From Paracoccaceae bacterium (GTDB taxonomy: Bacteria; Pseudomonadota; Alphaproteobacteria; Rhodobacterales; Rhodobacteraceae), in contig CACPBQ010000009.1 in assembly GCA_902632125.1 (NCBI GenBank), positions 1 through 63,471 of the forward strand: a stretch of DNA of 63,471 nt, in the 5' to 3' direction. This document shows positions 53,566-63,424 of this stretch, piece after piece. The position numbers were made by a program, and so were the translations under genes. Below the pieces are notes generated by a model, which was not told the DNA's origin, did no database searches, and worked only from the letters and a program-made list of their open reading frames with translations. Position 1 is the stretch's first letter. Each line of letters opens with the position of its first letter.

Positions 53566-54033
53566 GTGGCAAACGAGATAGATTACAGTAATTTGATGCA
53601 TAACGCCATGAGATCCCTCATCCAGGACGTGCTAGCAGAAGTAAAAATTAATGGATTACCTGGGGAGCATCATTTTTTTATAACTTTTGATACGCGTCAT
53701 ACGGAAGTTGAAATGGCGCCTTGGCTTAAAGAACGATATCCAACAGAAATAACAGTGGTAATGCAACACTGGTATGAGGATTTGGATGTTAGAGATGATG
53801 GCTTTTCAGTAACTTTAAATTTTGGTGATACCCCAGAACACTTAATTGTTCCTTATGAGGCTATACTCACTTTTGTAGATCCGTCAGTTGAATTTGGGTT
53901 AAGGTTTGAATCTAGCGAGGAAGAAGAACATGGTGCTGAGGAGTCAGCAATTTTAAGTGCTAAGCCCACCAAGAATGACAAAACAAAAAAAGAAACTGGC
54001 CAAATTGTAAGCCTCGATAGCTTTCGAAAGTAA
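53566..54033 (+). CDS. sspB: SspB-like ClpXP adaptor
   Basis: A 155-residue adaptor protein. The start IDYSNLMHNAMRSLIQDVLA and the block FFITFDTRHTEVEMAPWLKE, EITVVMQHWYEDL, FSVTLNFGDTPEHLIVPYEA match the alphaproteobacterial SspB (DUF1214-like) type that binds ssrA tags. The C-terminal tail (TGQIVSLDSFRK) is the probable ClpX tether. GAGGAG seven bases ahead of GTG 53566 decides the start over TTG 53548. It lies only about 55 bases after the tmRNA gene, so the tag and its recogniser are encoded together. Confidence 0.88.
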   Translation: MANEIDYSNLMHNAMRSLIQDVLAEVKINGLPGEHHFFITFDTRHTEVEMAPWLKERYPTEITVVMQHWYEDLDVRDDGFSVTLNFGDTPEHLIVPYEAILTFVDPSVEFGLRFESSEEEEHGAEESAILSAKPTKNDKTKKETGQIVSLDSFRK

Positions 54034-54070
54034 AAACTTTAATTTTAATAATTTAAACTTTAACAAATAA

Positions 54071-54304
54071 ATGCCAATAAAACCCAAAAAACGTTCCCTT
54101 ACTCTTAAAGGTCATCGAACCTCAGTCAGTCTAGAAGATAAATTTTGGGAAGAGTTTTGCAAAATAGCTTATAGAAAAAAGATGAGTGTCAACGAATTGG
54201 CTTCTCAATTAGATTCTACCCGCAAACTGAACTCAGCTAGCCTTGCATCTTTAATAAGAAACCTTGTTTTAGTTGATTTACTTAATAGGCTTGAAGATAT
54301 TTAA
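54071..54304 (+). CDS. Ribbon-helix-helix domain protein (RHH_4)
   Basis: A 77-residue basic protein. GHRTSVSLEDKFWEEFCKIA is the ribbon strand plus helix 1, MSVNELASQLD helix 2, and SLASLIRNLVLVDLLNRL an extra helix. This matches the RHH_4 group common in alphaproteobacteria, usually near sspB or similar genes. It may be a DNA-binding regulator. It follows sspB by 37 bases, and its stop is two bases from the end of the convergent ccdA gene. Confidence 0.8.
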   Translation: MPIKPKKRSLTLKGHRTSVSLEDKFWEEFCKIAYRKKMSVNELASQLDSTRKLNSASLASLIRNLVLVDLLNRLEDI

Positions 54305-54306
54305 TA

Positions 54307-55056
54307 TTATCCCAAAACTCCAAGACCAGGAAAGGTTTCCAATAGCCAAAATGAAATAGAAGAAAACCCGCCTGTTAACATCAACAGACCAACTGTCCAA
54401 AGTAATAAACCCATTATACGTTCAATTATTTTGAAGTACCTTTTAAAAAAATTAAGAGTTTTGTCTAACTTATTTATAAAAATGGCAAAGATCAAAAAAG
54501 GTATTCCAAGACCAATCGCATAAACAGCTAATAAAACAATGCCTTTTGCAATAGAACCATTTGAAGCCGCTAAGCTCAAAATAGCCCCAAGTTGTGGACC
54601 GATGCAAGGCGTCCAACCAAAAGCAAATGCAAGTCCGAGAACATAAGAGCCAAAAGCTGTTCCTTGGTAGTTTCCAACTTCAAATCTTGCTTCGCGGTCC
54701 AAAAATTGTAAACGGTAAATATTTAAAAAATGAAGCCCAAATAACATTATTACAAGGCCAGCAATCGTATTTAATCGGGTTTGATATTCAAAAAAAACTG
54801 CTCCTACAGCTGATGCCGAAAATCCCAAAAATATAAATACAGTGGATAACCCTAATACAAAAAATAATGCCGTAAAAAAGATTTTCTGATGCGCTTTTTT
54901 ATTTGCTATATCAGTCAACGCGACACCACTCATGTAGGCTAAATAAGGAGGAACAATAGGCAAGACACAAGGACTTAAGAAAGATATTAGGCCTGCAAAC
55001 AAAGCTACAGTAAGCGCGGGCAATAAACTTGCATCAATAATTTCGATTCCAAACAT
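54307..55056 (-). CDS. ccdA: Cytochrome c biogenesis protein CcdA
   Basis: A 249-residue protein with six to seven helices. GLISFLSPCVLPIVPPYLAY is the first-repeat Cys motif and LAFAFGWTPCIGPQLGAILS the second. These two cysteines carry reducing power from cytoplasmic thioredoxin to periplasmic partners such as TlpA/CcmG for cytochrome c maturation or disulfide reduction. The short DsbD-like core without soluble domains is typical of CcdA. No other ccm gene is in the window. Confidence 0.9.
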   Translation of the reverse strand: MFGIEIIDASLLPALTVALFAGLISFLSPCVLPIVPPYLAYMSGVALTDIANKKAHQKIFFTALFFVLGLSTVFIFLGFSASAVGAVFFEYQTRLNTIAGLVIMLFGLHFLNIYRLQFLDREARFEVGNYQGTAFGSYVLGLAFAFGWTPCIGPQLGAILSLAASNGSIAKGIVLLAVYAIGLGIPFLIFAIFINKLDKTLNFFKRYFKIIERIMGLLLWTVGLLMLTGGFSSISFWLLETFPGLGVLG

Positions 55057-55164
55057 GCTGCTTTCTTAGTTTAGAATTTAAAAAAGGTCACGCTGTACTT
55101 ATTTATTGTCGCCAGCTAAAATATTACACAAATTTCTTAATGTATATTATTAGGGAGAAACAAT

Positions 55165-55389
55165 TTGATAGAGCTAGATACGAGAGGGTTGCTTTGTCCT
55201 CTCCCAGTATTGAAATTACGAAAATTAATGGATAGCGTTAAGCAAAAAGAAAAAATTAAACTTATTACCGATGACCCAGCGGCAGTTGTAGATATACCGC
55301 ACTTTTGTAATGAACAAGGGCACCAATTATTAGAAAGCTGTATAGGAGACGGATACGATACTTTTATAATATTAAACTCTACCAACTAA
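55165..55389 (+). CDS. tusA: TusA-family sulfur carrier protein
   Basis: A 74-residue TusA/SirA-like protein. The sulfur-carrying Cys is in LDTRGLLCPLPVLKLRKLM, near residue 10, and DDPAAVVDIPHFCNEQGHQL and GDGYDTFIIL complete the fold. TusA passes persulfide sulfur to tRNA thiolation, molybdenum cofactor or sulfur metabolism. AGGGAG seven bases before TTG 55165 makes that non-ATG start convincing. Its stop overlaps the end of rne by four bases on the opposite strand. Confidence 0.88.
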   Translation: MIELDTRGLLCPLPVLKLRKLMDSVKQKEKIKLITDDPAAVVDIPHFCNEQGHQLLESCIGDGYDTFIILNSTN

Positions 55390-58112
55390 CCCTTCAAAGA
55401 CCACCATCCTTTACGCTTTTGCTTTGAACTTTCTTCCTCATCTTTGTTTTCAATAATATCTGTTGTATCCTTAACTGCCTTTTGTTTTTGTTTTCTAGGT
55501 ACACGTTTTTTTGCGCCGTTTTTTTCTTTAGGCAATTCTACTTTTATTTTTTGGTTTGCTTCATCTTCCGAGTTCGCTTTATCGGTAAAGTCTTCCTGGT
55601 TTAATTTATCCTCTTCAATTAACGAAGAAGTAGTATTTTCGATTTTTTCTTCCCGTTTGTTAACCCTACTTTTATTTTCCTTTTTTAAACTGCCATTTTT
55701 TTCGTTTAAGTTTTGATTATCTGGATCGGAAGTATCTTCCAAGTTACCATCTGAATAAGCTTGGTCTTCATTATAGTCAAAATTTGCATCTAAATCTGTT
55801 CCATTTGAAAAAGTCTTCTTCTTACGACGCCGTCTCCGACGTTTTTTAGGTTTTTCATCTTCGTCTTTTAGATCTTCAATCACAACTTCTTCTGATATCT
55901 CAACCAAACCTTCAGCTTTAACAAGCGCAGGCTCACTTTCAGTTAAAATTCGAGTTGCAGATTTTAATTTTTCAATTGAGAATTCAGGAGTTATTAAATT
56001 TATATCCCCTTCAACTCGAACGGATAAGCCATAATTCTTTTCGATAGAAGCCACATAATCACGCTTTTGATTCATGATAAAATTAGCGATTCCCACAGGA
56101 CACCTAACTAGCACTTCTTCTGAACGTTTTCGTACACCCTCTTCTTCAATTTGGCGTAAAATTGATAATGCTAGATTATCGTCCGAACGAATTAATCCTG
56201 TTCCATGACAAGACGGACAGCTTTGGGTTGTCGCTTCTAACATCCCAGGCCTCAAACGTTGCCTGCTCATTTCAAGTAAGCCAAACCCTGAAATACGGCC
56301 AACTTGGATTCTGGCTCTGTCCGATTTCAGTCTATCTTTAATTCTTTTCTCAACATTTGCATTATTTTTTCTCTCATCCATATCAATAAAATCAATAACA
56401 ATTAAACCAGCTAGATCTCTCAATCGGAGTTGACGAGATATTTCATCAGAAGCTTCAAGATTTGTTTTAAGGGCTGTTTCCTCTATAGAGCCCTCCTTAG
56501 TAGCACGACCTGAGTTTACATCAATAGCCACAAGCGCTTCGGTTATACCAATTACAATGTATCCTCCAGACTTTAGTTGAACGACCGGATTAAACATTGC
56601 ACTCAAAAAGCTTTCCACCTGATATCGAGCAAAAAGAGGTAATCCGTCATTATAGTATTTTACATTCTTTGAGTGGCTTGGCATTATCATTTTCATGAAA
56701 TCTTTTGCGTTTTTAAAGCCGCGCTCACCTTCGACGAGAACTTCATCAATATCACGATTATAAAGATCCCTAATAGATCTTTTTATGAGATCACCTTCCT
56801 CATATATTTTACTTGGAGCTATCGATTTTAGTGTTAACTCTCTGATCTGCTCCCAAAGACGTTGCAAGTATTCATAATCTCTTTTTATCTCGGTTTTAGT
56901 TCTCTTAGCGCCCGCTGTTCTAACGATTAGCCCTGCGCCCAAAGGAACATCTATTTCATTTGCAATTTCCCTTAATTTTTTTCTATCAGATAAATTTGTA
57001 ATTTTTCTGCTTATTCCACCTCCCCGAGCAGTATTCGGCATTAGAACACAGTATCGACCTGCTAAAGATAAATAGGTTGTGAGCGCAGCGCCTTTATTAC
57101 CTCTCTCCTCTTTGACTACTTGGACCAACATAATTTGTCGGACTTTAATCACTTCTTGAATTTTATATCGACGCTGGCGAGGCTTTCGAATACGTCTAAT
57201 GTCTTGTTCATCGTCAATTTCAGAAACAGCTTCTATTTCTTTTTTTGGATCATCTTCCATTCCAAGTTCGTTTTCTGAAGAATCCAAAGCGTGGTTTTCG
57301 TCCACAGAAAGCGAGCTATTCGCCGAGTCTTCCTCGTTTTTTTTGCGATTTCGTTTTCCATAACGACGTTTTTTTCCAATTTTATCCTTGGTTTCAGAAA
57401 CTTCTATGTCGGACTTTACTTGGCTATCCAGTTCAACTAAATCATCAGATCGTATCACTTCATCTTTTGAACCTGTATCGACATTTGCAGCAATTGGCTT
57501 GGACAATTTCTTCGGACGGCCGCGAGGCTTTTTTTCTACTATTTGTTCAGTGGTCTCGGCGTCTTCACTTTTCTCTTCCTCTTTTACAATCTTATTTTTT
57601 TTTGAGGGTTTTCTTTTATATCCAGCAGATGTGCTTTTGCTCTTTGACAGCTTTTCTTTGCCTTTATCGTCTACTCCTGCGTTTATTTTACCATCGTCAA
57701 ATATTTCGTTTTCTAACATTTTGGATTTTACTTCGACGGTATCTTTATTCTCCCCAGCTAGAAATTCAGCTTCAACAACTTCGTCTGGTTCTTCCTCATC
57801 ATCTTTCCTGCGCATAGCCTCAGAGTAAGCACGTTCTTCTTCCATCAATGCTTCCCGGTCAGCGATTGGTATTTGATAGTAATCAGGGTGAATTTCCGAA
57901 AAAGCCAAGAATCCATGCCTGTTTCCGCCATAATCTATAAACGCAGCCTGTAATGATGGTTCAATTCGCGTTACTTTTGCTAAGTAAATATTACCTGCAA
58001 GTTGACGTCTGTTTTCTGACTCAAAGTCGAATTCTTCGACCTTATTTCCTTCAACAACGACAACGCGAGTTTCCTCTGCATGCGTCGCATCAATAAGCAT
58101 TTTTTTTGCCAT
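55386..58112 (-). CDS. rne: Ribonuclease E
   Basis: A 908-residue endoribonuclease. The start MLIDATHAEETRVVVVEGNK and an S1 domain are split by a charged insert (about residues 95-320, rich in Lys/Glu), a usual alphaproteobacterial feature; the S1 strand resumes at VRQIMLVQVVKEERGNKGAA. The DNase I-like core carries the catalytic Asp in ALVAIDVNSGR and LIVIDFIDMDERKN. The zinc link is CPSCHGTG. The C-terminal 200 residues are low-complexity, Lys/Arg/Glu-rich scaffold including KKRRRRRRKKK. ATG 58121 is an alternative start. It should organise the RNA degradosome. Confidence 0.95.
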   Translation of the reverse strand: MAKKMLIDATHAEETRVVVVEGNKVEEFDFESENRRQLAGNIYLAKVTRIEPSLQAAFIDYGGNRHGFLAFSEIHPDYYQIPIADREALMEEERAYSEAMRRKDDEEEPDEVVEAEFLAGENKDTVEVKSKMLENEIFDDGKINAGVDDKGKEKLSKSKSTSAGYKRKPSKKNKIVKEEEKSEDAETTEQIVEKKPRGRPKKLSKPIAANVDTGSKDEVIRSDDLVELDSQVKSDIEVSETKDKIGKKRRYGKRNRKKNEEDSANSSLSVDENHALDSSENELGMEDDPKKEIEAVSEIDDEQDIRRIRKPRQRRYKIQEVIKVRQIMLVQVVKEERGNKGAALTTYLSLAGRYCVLMPNTARGGGISRKITNLSDRKKLREIANEIDVPLGAGLIVRTAGAKRTKTEIKRDYEYLQRLWEQIRELTLKSIAPSKIYEEGDLIKRSIRDLYNRDIDEVLVEGERGFKNAKDFMKMIMPSHSKNVKYYNDGLPLFARYQVESFLSAMFNPVVQLKSGGYIVIGITEALVAIDVNSGRATKEGSIEETALKTNLEASDEISRQLRLRDLAGLIVIDFIDMDERKNNANVEKRIKDRLKSDRARIQVGRISGFGLLEMSRQRLRPGMLEATTQSCPSCHGTGLIRSDDNLALSILRQIEEEGVRKRSEEVLVRCPVGIANFIMNQKRDYVASIEKNYGLSVRVEGDINLITPEFSIEKLKSATRILTESEPALVKAEGLVEISEEVVIEDLKDEDEKPKKRRRRRRKKKTFSNGTDLDANFDYNEDQAYSDGNLEDTSDPDNQNLNEKNGSLKKENKSRVNKREEKIENTTSSLIEEDKLNQEDFTDKANSEDEANQKIKVELPKEKNGAKKRVPRKQKQKAVKDTTDIIENKDEEESSKQKRKGWWSLKG

Positions 58113-58485
58113 AATTTCCATATATCAACGAACAAAGAAAGGGTCTCTAAATACCACTCGACTAAGTTCAGTTGTCCTAATTTGGCGGTGTCCAGTCCAG
58201 AGTATTCTTTTTTCAATTCAATTTTTTGATAAGATTTCAATGTTACAATCTTAGACATCGCTATTTCTTTCCAGCAGCTTTTGCTGCCAACTCTTTCCCT
58301 CATACACAAGGGAATTCGGGCCTTTGGGCCTAATCAACTAGTTCAACCGGGCCCTAAAAAAGAGAGCAACCTCGGAAAACTCTAGAATCCTTCACTAATT
58401 ACAAAGCAACAACTTTGCCAATTAAACAATAATAACGAAGATCAACGACGAATTACAATAGTTAAATTGCTATTTGTTACGAAAT
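58113..58485 (-). promoter_or_regulatory. Long 5' leader of rne with hairpins
   Basis: About 370 bases without a clear gene lie between rne and the next gene upstream. In the reading direction of rne there are inverted repeats such as GGCC, CAAA, GGCC (58318-58332) and CAGCA, 5-base loop, TGCTG (58272-58286), plus a palindromic GGGCCC near 58360. RNase E genes commonly have structured leaders through which the enzyme controls its own mRNA, and this region fits that idea. A short frame starts inside it (ATG 58258, MSKIVTLKSYQKIELKK) and runs out of frame into rne; it may be translated or chance. Confidence 0.45.
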
Positions 58486-59361
58486 CTAATTTTCTAAATT
58501 TCGAAGTCTAGCTATAAGTGAAGACGTATCCCAACGACCTCCGCCCATTTTTTGTATATCCTTATAAAATTCATTTACTAATGCTGTAACGGGAAGACTT
58601 GCACCTATCTGATTCGAAGATTCTAAACATATTTGTAAATCTTTCCGCATCCAGTCAACAGCGAAGCCATGATTGAAATAATTATCAAGCATCGTTTCAT
58701 ATCTATTTTCCATCTGCCAACTGCCGGCAGCTCCTTGAGATATCACTTCGACAACATTTCGACCATCCAGACCAGCCTTTTCAGCAAAATGTAGAGCCTC
58801 AGACAATCCCTGGACTAATCCTGCGATAGCAATCTGATTACACATCTTCGTCTGCTGACCAGCACCACATTCGCCAATCCGCTTACATATTTTCGAATAT
58901 ATTTCTAAGATTGGTTCTGCTTTATCAAATGCCTTTTGATTTCCCCCACACATAATTGATAGCATTCCATTTTCTGCTCCAGCCTGGCCACCCGAAATAG
59001 GCGCATCAATATAATCAAATTCCATCTGGCTAGCAGTATCAAATAGTTCTTTTGTGACTGTGGTCGAAACTGTAGTGTGATCGACAAAGACTGAACCTTT
59101 TCTTATTTTTGAAAATGCACCATCTTTGCCAATTGTAACTTCGCGCAAGTCATCATCGTCTCCAACACATGACATTATAAAATCTGCACCGTCTGCGGCG
59201 TCTGCGGGAGTTGCAGCAATTCTTCCATTATATTCGGAAATCCAATTTTTGGCTTTATCAGAACTGCGATTATAAACCGTAACGTTATGCCCAGCTTTTG
59301 CCAAATGACCTGCCATAGGAAATCCCATCACTCCCAAACCAATAAAAGCTACATTATTCAT
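58486..59361 (-). CDS. Beta-hydroxyacid dehydrogenase (HIBADH/GarR type)
   Basis: A 291-residue NAD(P)-dependent dehydrogenase. The Rossmann start FIGLGVMGFPMAGHLAKAGH, the substrate loop DAPISGGQAGAENGMLSIMC and the catalytic Lys in GAGQQTKMCNQI are the family pattern. Tartronate-semialdehyde reductase, 3-hydroxyisobutyrate and 2-hydroxy-3-oxopropionate dehydrogenases share it, so the substrate is open. HFAEKAGLD is the conserved helix-dimer region. It might act on glyoxylate-derived tartronate semialdehyde, but no gene next to it supports this. Confidence 0.87.
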   Translation of the reverse strand: MNNVAFIGLGVMGFPMAGHLAKAGHNVTVYNRSSDKAKNWISEYNGRIAATPADAADGADFIMSCVGDDDDLREVTIGKDGAFSKIRKGSVFVDHTTVSTTVTKELFDTASQMEFDYIDAPISGGQAGAENGMLSIMCGGNQKAFDKAEPILEIYSKICKRIGECGAGQQTKMCNQIAIAGLVQGLSEALHFAEKAGLDGRNVVEVISQGAAGSWQMENRYETMLDNYFNHGFAVDWMRKDLQICLESSNQIGASLPVTALVNEFYKDIQKMGGGRWDTSSLIARLRNLEN

Positions 59362-59446
59362 CTCAATATCCTAACATTTTACTTTTCTAACTCTGTCTCT
59401 TAAGTACAGATGTTGCAAGGAGTTAACTTTTGCTCAGGATGATTTT

Positions 59447-61918
59447 ATGTCAATTTTGTTAAAATGGCTAAGCCGAGCTTTAATTGGTTTTTTTTTATTA
59501 TGCGCTGTGACTGCCATAGTCAGTTACAATTTGGCATCCCGATCCCTACCCGTTTATGATAAAAATTTAGTTTCTGAGGATATCATAAATAAAATCGAAA
59601 TTATTAGAGATTCGTCGAATATTCCTCATATTTTTGCATCAACAGATGAAGATGCTTTTTTTGCTCTAGGCTACGCGCACGCGCAGGATCGTTTTTGGCA
59701 GATAAATATTTTAAGGAGGTCCGCTCAGGGACGATTGTCAGAATTATTTGGCCAAAAAACCTATCAACTGGATGAATATGTAAGGAGGCTTGATCTTTAT
59801 AATTTAGCCCGATTGTCTGTAAAGCACCAATCCAATAAAACAAAAGCTATCTTAAGAGCATATTCAAATGGAATAAATGCCAGAGTAAAAGAGATTAATG
59901 ATAGGGCTCTCGGTCGGGGTTCGCCTGAAATGTTTCTGTATCCCAATGAATTTTCATTTTGGCAACCTGCCGATTGCATCGCTATCGTAAAATTGCTTGC
60001 ACTAAAAATGACCGGCCAAATTGATGCAGAAGTAACTTATGCAAAAGCTTTACTAGCTGTAGATGATGATAAAATGCTTTCCGCTTTGTTGCCAGACGCT
60101 CCAGGGAAATCATTAATTAGGATTAGAAGCTCACAAAAAAACCTTTCAAATTTATCTCCGTTATCTAATGTTGGAGAAGTTACATCATCTGTATTTGAAT
60201 TTCCTAGTTCAGAGTTGGCTGGCGCCTCTAATGTATTTGGAGCCACAAAGGAACGGTCAGCTGCAAACGGATCTTTAATGGCAAATGATCCTCATTTCGA
60301 ATTATCTGCACCGTCAATTCTCTATTTAGCTCGCTTACAACTTCAAGCTGCGGATGTAATTGGAGCTTCAGTGCCGGGTACTCCGATCATATTAAGTGGC
60401 AGAAACGAAAAATTAGCTTGGGGGTTTACTGCTTCTTATCTAGATGACCAGGACATTTTTATGGAGGAACAAAACTCTTTAAATTTTAATCTCTATAGAA
60501 CTGACCAAGGTTGGAAAAAATTCAAAATTGATAGACAATATATTAAAGTAAAGAATTCTCCTGATATTGAAATTGAAAGAAAATGGTCAAGAAATGGCCC
60601 AATATTACCTCAAACAGCCTTTGGCTTGTCTAGCATAACCCCAAAGCATCATGTCGCTGCGCTCTCATGGACTGCTCTATCAGATACAGACACCACGGTA
60701 TCAGCTGCAATCGATTTAATGCTCAGTTCAAATGTCCAAAATGGGTTAGTGGCTCTAGAAAGATTTTATGCTCCTTCTGCAAATTTTTTATTGGTCGACA
60801 GTGAGAAAATGGCCATTAAAACAGTAGGTAAGATGCCAAAAAGGTCCCCTTTAAGTGAGACCCAAGGACGCATGCCATCTCTTGGCTGGAAACCTGAAAA
60901 TAATTGGCGTGGTTATTGGGGTTATGAGGTCAATCCAATTATCAAAAGTTCTCCGGGCGATATTTTAGCCAATACAAACAATAAAATATCAGACGAAATA
61001 TTTCCTAAACACGTATCATATTTTTGGGGTGATACACAACGAATTTTGCGATTGCAAAAGCTTATGCAAAATAGAGAGGTACATACAAGAGAGAGTTTTA
61101 TAGAGGCCCAACTCGATACAGTATCTCCAACGGCCAGAGCGCTTTTACCGATTATTGGCTCCGAACTTTGGTATTCCCAACCTATGGGTGAAGCTGGAAG
61201 CAAAAAGAGATTAAGGTTCGAAGCTGTGTCTATGCTAGCGTCATGGAATGGAGAGATGAGTGAACATCTACCTGAGCCTTTAATTTATTCTACGTGGATG
61301 AAGTTTTTGCAAAAAAAATTAATTGATGATGATTTGGGGCCAATATCCGCACAATTTAGCCAATTTAACCCAATTTTTATTGAGAAAGTTTTTAGAAATA
61401 TAGAAGACGCATCTTCCTGGTGCGATATAAAGCATAGTAGCATTCAAGAAACCTGTCCTGAAATCGCATCAAATTCATTGGACGAAGCGCTTTCATGGTT
61501 AGTGGAAAAATACGGAAAAAATTTAAACTCTCTTAGATGGGGTGACGCCCACGAAGCTTTTCATCGACACAATACATTGGGTCACATTCCTATTCTGAAA
61601 TATTTTGTAAATATACGTCAATCAACTTCAGGTGGCGATAATACCCTCATGAGAGGAAAGACTTCTGGAAAAATTAATGAACCATTTTCAAATATCCATG
61701 CTGCTGTTTATAGAGGTGTTTATGATTTTGCAGATCCTGACAGTTCAGTTTTTATAATTTCAACTGGGCAATCCGGCCATTTTTTATCACGTCATTACGA
61801 TGACCTGGGCAATTTGTGGCGGCGAGGGGAATACGTACCCATGTCTTTAGATCCTAATTTAGCTCGTGGAGCCTCAATTGGAACAACTTATATAACGCCA
61901 ACAAAATTTAACGAATAA
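59447..61918 (+). CDS. Penicillin acylase family protein
   Basis: An 823-residue Ntn-hydrolase of the penicillin amidase/AHL acylase family. An N-terminal hydrophobic segment (12-28) exports it. The alpha-chain marks FALGYAHAQDRFWQINILRR and GRLSELFG are followed by the self-cleavage site with nucleophile Ser261 in GASNVFGATKERS, then SLMANDPHFEL. Near the end, HIPILKYF and the SGQSGHFLSRHYDDLGNLW stretch are typical. Members hydrolyse amides such as N-acyl homoserine lactones, penicillins or lipopeptides. The last 11 bases overlap the convergent hflX gene. Substrate unknown. Confidence 0.88.
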   Translation: MSILLKWLSRALIGFFLLCAVTAIVSYNLASRSLPVYDKNLVSEDIINKIEIIRDSSNIPHIFASTDEDAFFALGYAHAQDRFWQINILRRSAQGRLSELFGQKTYQLDEYVRRLDLYNLARLSVKHQSNKTKAILRAYSNGINARVKEINDRALGRGSPEMFLYPNEFSFWQPADCIAIVKLLALKMTGQIDAEVTYAKALLAVDDDKMLSALLPDAPGKSLIRIRSSQKNLSNLSPLSNVGEVTSSVFEFPSSELAGASNVFGATKERSAANGSLMANDPHFELSAPSILYLARLQLQAADVIGASVPGTPIILSGRNEKLAWGFTASYLDDQDIFMEEQNSLNFNLYRTDQGWKKFKIDRQYIKVKNSPDIEIERKWSRNGPILPQTAFGLSSITPKHHVAALSWTALSDTDTTVSAAIDLMLSSNVQNGLVALERFYAPSANFLLVDSEKMAIKTVGKMPKRSPLSETQGRMPSLGWKPENNWRGYWGYEVNPIIKSSPGDILANTNNKISDEIFPKHVSYFWGDTQRILRLQKLMQNREVHTRESFIEAQLDTVSPTARALLPIIGSELWYSQPMGEAGSKKRLRFEAVSMLASWNGEMSEHLPEPLIYSTWMKFLQKKLIDDDLGPISAQFSQFNPIFIEKVFRNIEDASSWCDIKHSSIQETCPEIASNSLDEALSWLVEKYGKNLNSLRWGDAHEAFHRHNTLGHIPILKYFVNIRQSTSGGDNTLMRGKTSGKINEPFSNIHAAVYRGVYDFADPDSSVFIISTGQSGHFLSRHYDDLGNLWRRGEYVPMSLDPNLARGASIGTTYITPTKFNE

Positions 61919-63188
61919 AAGAGTAGTATTTGGCTTTTTGTTGGGCAGACCACATCACATCTAATTTGTAACCAACATCAGTATAACATTCTTTAATTAC
62001 TAGCCCATTTTCATGAAGCCATGCTTTTTTGTTTCCAAACTCGAAAGGGATTAACAAACTATCAGAAAACTTTTGTGGATTAAGTACTTTGTCAATTTGC
62101 GCTATCAAGCTTGATACACCAAAACCTGTTAAAGCAGACAAGCAGCACACTCCTGGTCTTCTGTTTGCAGTATTTTCCAAACTTTTTTTCTTTTCAGGAT
62201 GAATAATATCCATTTTGTTCCATATCTCTAAAACTGGTTTTGTTTCGGAAACCCCTAGACTTTGCAAAACTATTTTAACATCCATCGCCTGAAGATCAGT
62301 ATTGTGATGCGCAATATCTCGAACATGAATAATGAGATCAGCAGCCGAAACTTCCTCTAGAGTTGCTCTAAAAGCCGCTATAAGTTCTGTTGGCAGATCA
62401 GAAATAAAGCCTACCGTATCAGAAATTATAATTTTGAGCTTACTATTAAGTTTTATTGCACGCATCTTTGGATCAAGTGTTGCGAACAACATATTTTCAG
62501 AAAACTCGCGTGCTCCAGTCAAGAGGTTAAATAAAGTAGATTTACCCGCATTAGTGTATCCTACTAATGCAACTACTGGAAAGGGTACTCTAGACCTTGA
62601 TCTTCTATGAAGATCTCTTGTTTTTTTTATTTTTTCGAGTTGACGTCTTATTTGTACCAAATGGTTATCTATTGCTCTCTTATCGGCCTCAATTTGGGTC
62701 TCTCCAGGACCACCGACAAAACCAAGGCCACCTCTTTGCCTTTCCAAATGTGTCCATGCTCTGACAAGTCGAGATCTTTGGTAGGTAAGCGCCGCCATAT
62801 CAACTTGTAAAATGCCTTCTTTAGTCACTGCTCTATCCGCAAAAATTTCCAATATAAGAGCAGTTCTATCTAAAATCTTAAGCTTCCATTTTTTTTCGAG
62901 GTTCCTTTGCTGTACTGGAGAGATTTGACTATTTATTATTACCAAATCAATTTCCTTGCGACTAAATTTTTCTGCAAGCTCTCCAACCTTGCCACTACCA
63001 AAAAATTCCTTTGGGCTTAGTTTTTCAACGGAAACTATCGTTGATCCAATGATTTTTACACGAGGCAGTGCTCTGGTTAAGGCATTCACCTCACTCATAG
63101 AAGAGGAGTTAATTTTATCGGTTAAGTCTTTTTTAAGTTTTGGCTGAAGAACCCATACTGGGGTAACCTTTTTTCTTATTTCTTTCAA
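61908..63188 (-). CDS. hflX: GTPase HflX
   Basis: A 426-residue GTPase. The HflX N domain ([38 protein letters not shown]) is followed by the signature [15 protein letters not shown] and the G domain: P-loop [30 protein letters not shown]. It splits stalled or heat-stressed ribosomes. The start overlaps the hfq stop by four bases, the conserved hfq-hflX couple. Reading starts at ATG 63188. Confidence 0.94.
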   Translation of the reverse strand: MKEIRKKVTPVWVLQPKLKKDLTDKINSSSMSEVNALTRALPRVKIIGSTIVSVEKLSPKEFFGSGKVGELAEKFSRKEIDLVIINSQISPVQQRNLEKKWKLKILDRTALILEIFADRAVTKEGILQVDMAALTYQRSRLVRAWTHLERQRGGLGFVGGPGETQIEADKRAIDNHLVQIRRQLEKIKKTRDLHRRSRSRVPFPVVALVGYTNAGKSTLFNLLTGAREFSENMLFATLDPKMRAIKLNSKLKIIISDTVGFISDLPTELIAAFRATLEEVSAADLIIHVRDIAHHNTDLQAMDVKIVLQSLGVSETKPVLEIWNKMDIIHPEKKKSLENTANRRPGVCCLSALTGFGVSSLIAQIDKVLNPQKFSDSLLIPFEFGNKKAWLHENGLVIKECYTDVGYKLDVMWSAQQKAKYYSFIR

Positions 63189-63424
63189 CTCTCCTCTTCA
63201 CCTTCGTAAAGAGAAATATTTTGAGTAGGCATAATGGTTGAAACGGCGTGTTTATAAACAAGTTGGGATTGGCCGTCGCGACGGAGTAATATACAGAAAT
63301 TATCAAACCAGGTTATTGCACCTTGCAATTTTACTCCATTTATCAAAAATACAGTAACCGGTATTTTAGTTTTTCGTACTTGATTAAGAAACGCATCTTG
63401 CAGATTTTGACGATCAGAAGCCAT
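63185..63424 (-). CDS. hfq: RNA chaperone Hfq
   Basis: A 79-residue Sm-like protein. The N-terminal helix [20 protein letters not shown], the Sm1 strand region [20 protein letters not shown] and the Sm2 motif [10 protein letters not shown] are complete, and the acidic tail YEGEEES is as in alphaproteobacteria. Hfq hexamers pair small RNAs with target mRNAs. It precedes hflX on the same strand. The gene start lies 47 bases from the right end of the window, so the promoter may be cut off. Confidence 0.96.
   Translation of the reverse strand: MASDRQNLQDAFLNQVRKTKIPVTVFLINGVKLQGAITWFDNFCILLRRDGQSQLVYKHAVSTIMPTQNISLYEGEEES

Noticed and set aside
57245-57828. Long plus-strand frames of 146-190 codons opposite the rne insert region
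   Set aside because: They mirror the low-complexity Lys/Glu-rich part of RNase E; Phe/Ser/Leu-rich products are what antisense of such sequence gives.
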